Translations under genes and position numbers: made by a program | In this document: in pieces, positions 50,961 to 60,027 of the stretch | Layout: each line of letters opens with the position of its first letter | How positions within the stretch are numbered: the first letter of the stretch is position 1 | From: Archivesica marissinica | Taxonomy: Eukaryota; Mollusca; Bivalvia; Venerida; Vesicomyidae | Reading direction: 5' to 3' | DNA length: 64,000 nt | Assembly: GCA_014843695.1 (NCBI GenBank) | Contig: CM026397.1 | Span: forward strand, 43,754,780-43,818,779 | The notes under the pieces: generated by a model | Told to the model about the DNA's origin: nothing | Database searches by the model: none | The model's input: only the letters and a program-made list of their open reading frames with translations

Positions 50961-51304
50961 CCAAAGTACAAACATTCGACTGTTTATCTGATGTTCAAAT
51001 GTAATAATAAGCGTATTTATCGACTCATAGAAACGAGTCGCCGCTGTTCCATAAAATTTATATGTTGTGTAATACATATCTATAAAACATTACAAATATT
51101 TTTATACCGGACACTTGGTCCGGCGATCTTAGAATTTCCACCGGACAAGGGCATTTTGTACCGGTCAGGACAGACGGTCATTCGGAATGTCTGATGTAAC
51201 TGTTCTACAACTGTTTTATACATATCGTACTTCATTACTTTGTTCGGTGCGGGTGAGATTGCACAGACCCACTTACTACCAATGACGTTGAAAATAAACG
51301 CACC
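50961..51304. other. SMC6 intron, nothing recognised
   Basis: Single-copy-looking intron sequence; no element or exon recognised. Confidence 0.5.
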
Positions 51305-51824
51305 TTAAAGCGGCACTACATCGCAAAAAGCAAATAAAATGCATTTGTTCACATATAAATGCTTTGCTACTACACATTCTTCTGAATACATTCGAACACT
51401 AACATTGAATCAATAAACAGTGTTTTTATGATCTACAAACTTTCAAAAGTGAAAGTAGGATTTCATATAACGATCATCCACACTCCTGAATTGACGTATG
51501 TTTGTCATCGGAGTCAATACTAAACGAGAGATAATGTCGTTTAAACATAATTGAATAAAGACTAGTCTACAAATAAATATGCATAGGCACACTAGTGAGA
51601 TATAACTGTAAATTTGTACTATATATCGTGTTATTCAGTATACACCGAGTTGTTTTACGCATGAATGTCGACCCTATTTACATTATTTTGTTATGTCAAC
51701 AAACCACGTATACGACGTTTGCATATTAGTTGAAATACAAATAATTTCGGAAAAAATTATACCATATAATAGGAAAATACATTCTGTAGAAATTTGCGTT
51801 TTCACTAATGTAGTGTCGCTTTAA
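51305..51824. mobile_element. piggyBac-type MITE with TTAA target duplication, 512 bp
   Basis: TTAA at 51305-51308 and at 51821-51824 encloses inverted ends AGCGGCACTACATCGC and ...TAGTGTCGCT. The interior is AT-rich and non-coding. A TTAA duplication is characteristic of piggyBac mobilisation. A second member of the family is at 58014-58613. Confidence 0.78.
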
Positions 51825-51855
51825 AAGTGGCTAAAGAAATCTGATCAGACAGACG

Positions 51856-52119
51856 TATTATGTTATATTATGTTATATTTCAGGTTTTACGCCTCATCAG
51901 CACCATTTCGGGCTATGCCGGCAGGCAGTTTACCTAACACCTTTCCTGGGCAGGCTCCAGCGGTTAACCAGTACTTTGGTGCACCAACCTCCGTAAGAAA
52001 CTACCAACTTTTTCATATAAATGAGACACGGCCTGAGCGGGGTTCGAACCCGTGACCATCAGTGATGATAGGTTAGTGGTATACAAGTCAGCGTGCTTAA
52101 CCACTCGACCACGGAGGCG
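51856..52119 (-). mobile_element. tRNA-derived SINE, family F, full length
   Basis: On the - strand the head is CCTCCGTGGTCGAGTGGTTA with B box GGGTTCGAACCCCG. The body has GCCGTGTCTCATTTATATGA and CTGCCTGCCGGCATAGCCCG, and the tail is a simple repeat of TATAACATAATA type. Its complementary strand mimics a coding exon (see rejected items). Confidence 0.8.
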
Positions 52120-52183
52120 GACTCAGACAGACTTGCACAGATAATAGAACACATACGTAAATTTAGGAAGTTTGGACACGGAC

Positions 52184-52356
52184 CTTGAATCTGCTGACGA
52201 TGATGGTAGGTTTGTAATTGGGGCCGACATCAGAGACGATCTGTTCCAGTATCTTCTCATCGTGGTAGTCGTGACAACAGAATGAGTTCATAAGAGCTTT
52301 CAAGCAGCACTCGATTGCCAACGCCCATTTCTGATCAGCCAATGTGAAACAGGCAC
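52184..52356 (-). CDS. SMC6: SMC6 exon, hinge core
   Basis: A 173 nt exon, acceptor TACTTATAACAG, donor AAG|GTCCGT. It starts with two bases completing the Gly left by the previous exon, then 57 codons: ACFTLADQKWALAIECCLK, LMNSFCCHDYHDE and PTIIVSRFK. This is the canonical SMC6 hinge segment (GPLGA...LAIE.CLK...CC...DE...IIVSEF) that dimerises with SMC5. The donor has a C at +4 (GTCCGT), weaker than its neighbours. Confidence 0.95.
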
Positions 52357-52485
52357 CTGTTATAAGTATATGTTGACATGTACTGACGGTAAGGACTTGA
52401 AAGAGGCTGGGAAAGGTTTCTGGATGACACAAAATATAACAAGCAGATATATAATTGAGCTATGTTTAAACTACAGAAGATTACC

Positions 52486-52822
52486 TAATGTACCATTCAA
52501 AAGAAAATTAACCATAACATTATGGACCAATCAGAAGATAGCAACATTACCTAATGGACCAATCAGAAGAAAGAATCATAATATAATGGACCAATCAGAA
52601 GAAAGCAACATTACCTAATGGACCAATCAGAAGAAAGAATCATAACATAATGGACCAATCAGAAGAAAGAATCATAACATAATGGACCAATCAGAAGAAA
52701 GCAACATTACCTAATGGACCAATCAGAAGAAAGCATCACAACATAATGGACCAATCAGAAGAAAGCAACATTACCTAATGGACCAATCAGAAGAAAGCAA
52801 CATTACCTAATGGACCAATAGG
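52486..52822 (-). repeat. 32 bp minisatellite copying an SMC6 exon end and splice donor, about 10 copies
   Basis: On the - strand each unit is the last 15 bases of SMC6 exon 52807-52985 (TGATTGGTCCATTAG; the real exon reads CTATTGGTCCATTAG) plus 17 bases of intron (GTAATGTTGCTTTCTTC). Two unit types are interspersed: one keeps the donor CCATTAG|GTAATG, the other has it destroyed (CCATTATGTTATG). Confidence 0.93.
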
Positions 52823-52985
52823 CTTTTTATGAAACCTTCCAAGTCGGTCATATTCATCGATTGTTTGTACAAGTTGAGGCATAAAGTGGCCAAATCTTCC
52901 GAGTCTGTTTCCTTGTGATGCTCTCAGTGATTGCAGGTTTCTCTGATGTTTATCACTCTGGTTTTGATTAACTTGCTGATCTTGA
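52807..52985 (-). CDS. SMC6: SMC6 exon, end of N-terminal coiled coil and hinge entry
   Basis: A 179 nt exon with acceptor GATGGTTTCAG and donor TTAG|GTAATG. It starts with one base completing AG|T, then encodes a Q/N-rich coil, then NRLGRFGHFMPQLVQTIDEY and KKPIGPLG, ending with one base of the next Gly. The RFG..MP.L...ID and KP.GPLG motifs are diagnostic of SMC6 at the hinge entry. An acceptor 19 bases upstream (ACTAACAG) is out of phase and was rejected. Its donor founded the array at 52486-52822. Confidence 0.93.
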
Positions 52986-53037
52986 CTGAAACCATCAAAC
53001 TTATCTGTTAGTTTATACAACTTTATTTTAACTCAAT

Positions 53038-53233
53038 AGCGAAACAGGTTTCTACAACTTATAATAACCACTCTCGAGACCTCATTCCTTATGGAATCAA
53101 TCGGCACGAGGGAGAGAGAAGAGGTAATGTTGAATTTAAATACCTTGCCTAAGAGCACAATAGTAACGGTTACAACTGGATGCGAACTCCGGACCTTCCT
53201 CAATTGAAGTGAACACACTGCGCTATCATGACT
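53038..53233 (-). mobile_element. tRNA-derived SINE, family A, diverged
   Basis: On the - strand it runs from AGTCATGATAGCGCAGTGTG through CCGGAGTTCGCATCCAGTTG and the TAGGCAAGGTATTTAAATTC body to a TTATTATAAGTTGTAGAAAC tail. It lies 50 bases upstream (5' in the gene) of the SMC6 exon at 52985. Confidence 0.8.
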
Positions 53234-53429
53234 TCCTGAGGTGGATTTGATAGTAGATTTGGTGTATTGATCTAGTTGGGCGTGGATTTAGGGTTACATA
53301 CTGGGGAACAGGAATGTCAATGAGGAAATTTGTAATTTTATAGATCATGATTATTCTTTGATTAATGCGACGGATGTCATGGAATCTCAAAGGATTAGAT
53401 ATCCAAATACTCAAACACCTTTAGTAATC

Positions 53430-56400
53430 AAGCATGGCTACTGGTCCAGCTACTGCTTGTCATCAAGCATGACTACTGGTCCAGCTACTGCTTTGTCATT
53501 AAGCATGGCTACTGGTCCAGCTACTGCTTTGTCATCAAGCATGGCTACTGGTCCAGCTACTGCTTTGTCATCAAGCATGGCTACTGGTCCGGCTACTGCT
53601 TTGTCATCAAGCATGGCTACTGGTCCAGCTACTGCTTTGTCATCAACCATGACTACTGGTCCAGCTACTGCTTTGTCATCAAGCATGACTACTGGTCCAG
53701 CTACTGCTTTGTCATCAAGCATGGCTACTGGTCCAGCTAGTGCTTTGTCATCAGGCATGGCTACTGGTCCAGCTACTGCTTTGTCATCAAGCATGACTAC
53801 TGGTCCAGCTTTGTCATCAAGCATGACTACTGGTCCAGCTACTGCTTTGTCATCAAGCATGGCTACTGGTCCAGCTACTGCTTTGTCATCAAGCATGACT
53901 ACTGGTCCAGCTTTGTCATCAAGCATGGCTACTGGTCCAGCTACTGCTTTGTCATCAAGCATGACTACTGGTCCAGCTACTGCTTTGTCATCAAGCATGG
54001 TTACTGGTCCAGCTACTGCTTTGTCATCAAGCATGGTTACTGGTCCAGCTACTGCTTTGTCATCAAGCATGGCTACTGGTCCAGCTACTGCTTTGTCAAC
54101 AAGCATGGCTACTGGTCCAGCTACTGCTTTGTCATCAAGCATGGCTACTGGTCCAGCTACTGCTTTGTCATCAGGCATGGCTACTGGTCCAGCTACTGCT
54201 TTGTCATCAAGCATGACTACTGGTCCAGCTACTGCTTTGTCATCAAGCATGGCTACTGGTCCAGCTACTGCTTTGTCATCAAGCATGGCTACTGGTCCAG
54301 CTACTGCTTTGTCATCAAGCATGACTACTGGTCCAGCTTTGTCATCAAGCATGGCTACTGGTCCAGCTACTGCTTTGTCATCAAGCATGACTACTGGTCC
54401 AGCTACTGCTTTGTCATCAAGCATGGTTACTGGTCCAGCTACTGCTTTGTCATCAAGCATGGTTACTGGTCCAGCTACTGCTTTGTCATCAAGCATGGCT
54501 ACTGGTCCAGCTACTGCTTTGTCAACAAGCATGGCTACTGGTCCAGCTACTGCTTTGTCATCAAACATGGCTACTGGTCCAGCTACTGCTTTTGTCAACA
54601 AGCATGGCTACTGGTCCAGCTACTGCTTTTGTCAACAAGCATGGCTACTGGTCCAGCTACTGCTTTGTTATCAAGCATGGCTACTGGTCCAGCTACTGCT
54701 TTGTCATCAAGCATGGCTACTGGTCCAGCTACTGCTTTGTCATCAAGCATGACTACTGGTCCAGCTACTGCTTTGTCATCAAGCATGACTACTGGTCCAG
54801 CTTTGTCATCAAGCATGGATACTGGTCCAGCTACTGCTTTGTCATCAAGCATGGCTACTGGTCCAGCTACTGCTTTGTCATCAAGCATGGTTACTGGTCC
54901 AGCTACTGCTTTGTCATCAACCATGACTACTGGTCCAGCTACTGCTTTGTCATCAAGCATGGTTACTGGTCCAGCTACTGCTTTGTCATCAAGCATGACT
55001 ACTGGTCCAGCTTTGTCATCAAGCATGGCTACTGCTTTGTCATCAACCATGACTACTGGTCCAGCTACTGCTTTGTCATCAAGCATGGCTACTGGTCCAG
55101 CTACTACTTTGTCATCAAGCATGACTACTGGTCCAGCTTTGTCATCAAGCATGGCTACTGGTCCAGCTACTGCTTTGTCATCAAGCATGGCTACTGGTCC
55201 AGCTACTGCTTTGTCATCAAGCATGGTTACTGGTCCAGCTACTGCTTTGTCATCAAGCATGACTACTGGTCCAGCTACTGCTTTGTCATCAAGCATGGCT
55301 ACTGGTCCAGCTACTGCTTTGTCATCAAGCATGACTACTGGTCCAGCTTTGTCATCAAGCATGGCTACTGGTCCAGCTACTGCTTTGTCATCAAGCATGG
55401 TTACTGGTCCAGCTACTGCTTTGTCATCAAGCATGGCTACTGGTCCAGCTTTGTCATCAAGCATGGCTACTGGTCCAGCTACTGCTTTGTCATCAAGCAT
55501 GGTTACTGGTCCAGCTACTGCTTTGTCATCAAGCATGGCTACTGGTCCAGCTACTGCTTTGTCATCAAGCATGGCTACTGGTCCAGCTACTGCTTTGTCA
55601 TCAAGCATGGCTACTGGTCCAGCTACTGCTTTGTCATCAAGCATGGCTACTGGTCCAGCTACTGCTTTGTCATCAAGCATAGCTACTGGTCCAGCTACTG
55701 CTTTGTCATCAAGCATGGCTACTGGTCCAGCTTTGTCATCAAGCATGGCTACTGGTCCAGCTACTGCTTTGTCATCAAGCATGGCTACTGGTCCAGCTTT
55801 GTCATCAAGCATGGCTACTGGTCCAGCTACTGCTTTGTCATCAAGCATGGCTACTGGTCCAGCTTTGTCATCAAGCATGGCTACTGGTCCAGCTACTGCT
55901 TTGTCATCAAGCATGACTACTGGTCCAGCTACTGCTTTGTCATCAAGCATGACTACTGGTCCAGCTACTGCTTTGTCATCAAGCATGACTACTGGTCCAG
56001 CTACTGCTTTGTCATCAAGCATGGCTACTGGTCCAGCTACTGCTTTGTCATCAAGCATGGTTACTGGTCCAGCTACTGCTTTGTCATCAAGCATGGTTAC
56101 TGGTCCAGCTACTGCTTTGTCATCAAGCATGACTACTGGTCCAGCTACTGCTTTGTCATCAAGCATGACTACTGGTCCAGCTACTGCTTTGTCATCAAGC
56201 ATGGTTACTGGTCCAGCTACTGCTTTGTCATCAAGCATGGCTACTGGTCCAGCTACTGCTTTGTCATCAAGCATGGTTACTGGTCCAGCTACTGCTTTGT
56301 CATCAAGCATGGCTACTGGTCCAGCTACTGCTTTGTAATCAAGCATGGCTACTGGTCCAGCTACTGCTTTGTCATCAAGCATGGCTACTGGTCCAGCTAC

Positions 56401-57473
56401 TGCTTTGTCATCAAGCATGGCTACTGGTCCAGCTACTGCTTTGTCATCAAGCATGACTACTGGTCCAGCTTTGTCATCAAGCATGACTACTGGTCCAGCT
56501 ACTGCTTTGTCATCAAGCATGGCTACTGGTCCAGCTACTGCTTTGTCATCAAGCATGACTACTGGTCCAGCTTTGTCATCAAGCATGGCTACTGGTCCAG
56601 CTACTGCTTTGTCATCAAGCATGACTACTGGTCCAGCTACTGCTTTGTCATCAAGCATGGTTACTGGTCCAGCTACTGCTTTGTCATCAAGCATGGCTAC
56701 TGGTCCAGCTACTGCTTTGTCATCAAGCATGGTTACTGGTCCAGCTACTGCTTTGTCATCAAGCATGGCTACTGGTCCAGCTACTGCTTTGTCATCAAGC
56801 ATGACTACTGGTCCAGCTACTGCTTTGTCATCAAGCATGGCTACTGGTCCAGCTACTGCTTTGTCATCAAGCATGGCTACTGGTCCAGCTACTGCTTTGT
56901 CATCAAGCATGGCTACTGGTCCAGCTACTGCTTTGTCATCAAGCATGGCTACTGGTCCAGCTACTGCTTTGTCATCAAGCATAGCTACTGGTCCAGCTAC
57001 TGCTTTGTCATCAAGCATGGCTACTGGTCCAGCTACTGCTTTGTCATCAAGCATGGCTACTGGTCCAGCTACTGCTTTGTCATCAAGCATGGCTACTGGT
57101 CCAGCTACTGCTTTGTCATCAAGCATGACTACTGGTCCAGCTTTGTCATCAAGCATGGCTACTGGTCCAGCTACTGCTTTGTCATCAAGCATGGCTACTG
57201 GTCCAGCTTTGTCATCAAGCATGGCTACTGGTCCAGCTACTGCTTTGTCATCAAGCATGACTACTGGTCCAGCTACTGCTTTGTCATCAAGCATGACTAC
57301 TGGTCCAGCTACTGCTTTGTCATCAAGCATGACTACTGGTCCAGCTACTGCTTTGTCATCAAGCATGACTACTGGTCCAGCTACTGCTTTGTCATCAAGC
57401 ATGGTTACTGGTCCAGCTACTGCTTTGTCATCAAGCATGGTTACTGGTCCAGCTACTGCTTTGTCATCAAGCA
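53430..57473. repeat. 36 bp minisatellite, about 113 copies
   Basis: The unit is 36 bp: GCTACTGGTCCAGCTACTGC followed by TTTGTCATCAAGCATG. Some 30 bp units have lost CTACTG, and two or three local slips shift the frame. Because 36 is a multiple of three, up to 974 codons are open on + (IKHGYWSSYCFV) and 981 on - (VAGPVAMLDDKA). It sits inside the SMC6 intron between exons 57545-57709 and 52807-52985, so it is intronic satellite, not a mucin-like gene. Confidence 0.95.
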
Positions 57474-57544
57474 TATAATAAGTGAAAATAATACTGTATA
57501 TACATCCAGTACATAACAGTAATATTATCTCAGCTTTCATTCAC

Positions 57545-57709
57545 CTTAGCTTGAATACGTCATTCTTGTATTTTTGGATTGCGTTTCTGAACTGGTCGAG
57601 CTGGTGGTCAGTGGTTGTCTCCTGAGCTTGTATACTGCCCAGTCGGTCCTCCAGTGATTCAATCTTTTTCATCCTGGTCAGCCTCTCCTCTTCATAGTCA
57701 TTCTGAGAG
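57545..57709 (-). CDS. SMC6: SMC6 exon, N-terminal coiled coil
   Basis: A 165 nt exon, acceptor GTTACTTTCAG, donor CTAAG|GTGAAT. One base completes AG|C (Ser), 54 codons follow, and two bases are left that join the exon at 52985 in phase. It encodes a highly charged helix, QNDYEEERLTRMKKIESLE and DHQLDQFRNAIQKYKND. The spacing corresponds to the SMC6 arm before the hinge, which has a similar EQFQQAIEKDK segment. Confidence 0.9.
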
Positions 57710-57853
57710 CTGAAAGTAACCAATGCCTATATGTCATTCCTTGCCATCTTCAGCAAATTCAATATTTAGACAATATTTTCCCCCGAGATGCTATGAAAAG
57801 CAAGATCTGAGAATCATGTTAGTTGTACACAGTTCAATCTGTAATTAGATATA

Positions 57854-58624
57854 CAGTCAAACCTGTGTTAGTGGTCACCTCCATTAAGCAGCCAACCTGT
57901 ATTAAGCAGCCAGTTTCTAAATTCCCAATATGCTGTTTTACTATACATTTCACCTCTATTAAGTAGCTACCTGCACTAAGCAGCCACTTTCTGTGATTCA
58001 CTTGGCTGCTTAAAGCAGCATTACATCGTAATAAAGGATGTTTTGGGTAAAATATAAATACTAATGAGTGTGTGTTTACAAAAATCGATATAGTCGCCCA
58101 GAAACGATAATATTCCAATAAATTTAAACCGTCGTATACGCGAATTTGTTTATCAACACACGACATGTAAACACGCACAGCGCGCATGCGTGAAACAACA
58201 GAGGATGTAGAAAACAACGTATATATTTTGAACATAAAAGACCATCTGTCTATCTTCCTCTAATGTCGAACCTCTCGCGGGGATGTAGAAATATCCCTAA
58301 AAGACTTAGCTAACAGAGGTATGAATCAACATATCAAGTAATTTAATTAAAAAGACAACTGGGGACAAATGGGGTCGATGCATTCTGAATGTAAACAAGT
58401 GTGGACGATGCGTTCCGGTTGTAAACAAGTGCGTGACCGATCGACTCGGAAAGTCCTACTTTCGGTTTCCAGTTTGTTTTATCGCAAAAAACACTGTTTA
58501 CCAAATGAACATAAGCATACAAAGTATAATGTTAGAGTGTGTAGCAGCATTGCTACCCATACGTAAAAATTGAATTTTTCAAATATCTTTTATTTCATAC
58601 GATGTAATGCTGCAGGTTTTACTG
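57854..58624. mobile_element. Tc1/mariner-type MITE interrupted by a piggyBac-type MITE
   Basis: The left end is TA|CAGTCAAACCTGTG, followed by the TTAAGCAGCC-rich body to GGCTGCTTAA at 58013. After 600 bp of inserted DNA the right end AGGTTTTACTG|TA follows. Comparison with 45107-45284 shows that only about 5 bases around the insertion point are missing. Confidence 0.75.
58014..58613. mobile_element. piggyBac-type MITE, 600 bp, nested
   Basis: The inverted ends include GCAGCATTACATCGTA / TACGATGTAATGCTGC, 16 perfect bases. TTAA is present on the left (58010-58013); the right TTAA has been lost. The terminal sequence is related to the element at 51305-51824. The open frames inside are short and not recognisable. 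Confidence 0.72.
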
Positions 58625-58740
58625 TATATATTCGTGTATTTGCACGAATAACGATTACATGCGAATACATGAAAATGCTGTATTCATGAATACGAATACT
58701 GATTACGAATACCCCATCCTTGACAGTGACTAGATCATAC

Positions 58741-58829
58741 CTTGTTTGAATTTCTGCAATTCTTTCAACAATAGACTGTTTCTCTTTTCTGTGGTTTTTC
58801 AGTGCCAATTCCAGTCTCTTCACTTCCAT
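58741..58829 (-). CDS. SMC6: SMC6 exon, N-terminal coiled coil, most upstream one seen
   Basis: An 89 nt exon, acceptor GTAATTTTACAG, donor ACAAG|GTATGA. It encodes 29 codons, MEVKRLELALKNHRKEKQ and SIVERIAEIQT, plus two bases, joining the exon at 57709 in phase. It is a pure coiled coil, so its assignment rests on phase, strand and position as much as on sequence. The leading ATG follows a splice acceptor and is probably an internal Met. The ATPase head exons should lie beyond 64000. Confidence 0.78.
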
Positions 58830-59185
58830 CTGTAAAATTACCAACTCGTGACCAAGGTAAAATGTTCGAATACCTATGTACATGTATCAACATCGCCGCA
58901 CCCGACACAATATCAGAGGTGGGTACTGGGAAAGAAAAAGAATCCAGAAATACTGCAGTATGGAGATATATACCAGGGTACGTGTCACATATATCACCAT
59001 GGCCGAGCGAGGAAGGGTACGCTGGTAAGAGGGGTTTGGGGGCATGCTCCCATGGAAACGGTTTAGCAGGAACACGTAGTGTAATTTCCTGCAAACTTAC
59101 TTTTGTGACACTGGAAATATGCTTTATGGCAAATTATTTAATCTAAAATTTCTTACTCACTGAAATTACAAAAGTATAGAATCTA
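58830..59185. other. intron, nothing recognised
   Basis: Single-copy-looking sequence upstream of the most 5' SMC6 exon seen. Open frames on both strands of about 110 codons lack splice context or recognisable motifs. Confidence 0.5.
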
Positions 59186-59356
59186 CAGTCAAACCTGCCT
59201 TAAGCAGCCAGCCAAGGGAATCACAGAAAGTGGCTGCTTAGTACAAATGGCTATTTAATAGAGGTCAAATGTATAGCAAAACAACATATCTGGAAACTGG
59301 CTGCTTAATGCAGGTTGGCTGCTTAATAGAGGTGACCACTAACACAGGTTTGACTG
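59186..59356. mobile_element. Tc1/mariner-type MITE, intact, 171 bp
   Basis: TA|CAGTCAAACCTGCC ... CACAGGTTTGACTG|TA with the GGCTGCTTA-rich interior, in inverted orientation relative to 45107-45284. Confidence 0.8.
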
Positions 59357-59920
59357 TATACACTACTCGTTAACGAACAAGTTTGTACCACGGCTTATAA
59401 AAACAGCGATGTACCGTGCACTTCTACAATACCTTGAATCAACAATAACAACTACATTGAAACCCATTCAAGGCACAGGGATTCGGCACGTTTGGGGGTA
59501 CTAGTATATATATTTAAGTACAGGGATTCTACTCTGTGGGATGTCAGATTTCGCATCGATCAGTAAAATGGCCCTATCTGAAACAATGTTATACAAATCT
59601 GTCCAAATACAACGCCTATCCTGAGTCTTTATATTGTTCTTCAAATAAAACACAACTTTAAGCTGCATGCATGTATACTTTGCAAACAATTGCCACATAC
59701 ATTGGCCATAGCAGGTCACATTTCCATACTAGGACACGGGTTCTGTCAGCAAAAAAAAAAAATCTTCGACGGGAGAGTTTTAACTGTGAATAACATTATC
59801 AATAAAATGTGTTTACACTAACGTGTAGGTTTATTCGGCAAAAATGTACGTCAAAAAGAGATTTCGTAGCATTTTCAATTTGTTTTGAAAATTTCTAAAG
59901 CGGCGCAATTCGCATTGAAA
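59357..59920. other. intron or upstream sequence, nothing recognised
   Basis: AT-rich, with a poly-A run near 59750. A 72-codon - frame (59501-59719) has plausible composition but no splice sites or similarity that I can name. Confidence 0.5.
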
Positions 59921-60027
59921 CGAGCGTTGAAACGAGCGTTCTGATTGGATTATGATTATTCTTCCTATATAAAAAAACATCTTGTTACATTCTAATAATC
60001 CAATCAGAACGCTCGTTTCAACGCTCG
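59921..60027. repeat. perfect inverted repeat, 32 bp arms, 43 bp loop
   Basis: The left arm 59921-59952 (CGAGCGTTGAAACGAGCGTT then CTGATTGGATTA) is exactly complementary to 59996-60027. Each arm holds a 12 bp direct duplication (GAAACGAGCGTT). The 37 bp array starts at the next base, 60028. Confidence 0.93.

Noticed and set aside
51888..51993. Apparent + strand exon (FYASSAPFRAMPAGSLPNTF...) with TTTCAG before it and GTAAGA after it
   Set aside because: It is the complementary strand of SINE family F: the tail, body and tRNA-like head are contiguous on the - strand, and the TATTATG repeat before the AG is the SINE tail.
52026..52119. Functional tRNA gene (also the similar heads at 40588, 48768, 50058 and 50710)
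   Set aside because: Each has A and B box similarity but an imperfect cloverleaf and is followed by a SINE body and tail; copies recur with the same body.
53358..57540. Frames of 370-980 codons with 12-residue repeats (TGPATALSSSMA or VAGPVAMLDDKA), resembling mucin or antifreeze-like proteins
   Set aside because: The array lies inside an SMC6 intron, is open on both strands, and frame slips within it are tolerated; it looks like a satellite.
59501..59719. A 72-codon - frame upstream of the SMC6 exons
   Set aside because: It has ordinary-looking composition but no acceptor or donor in the required phase and no SMC6 similarity that I can recognise.
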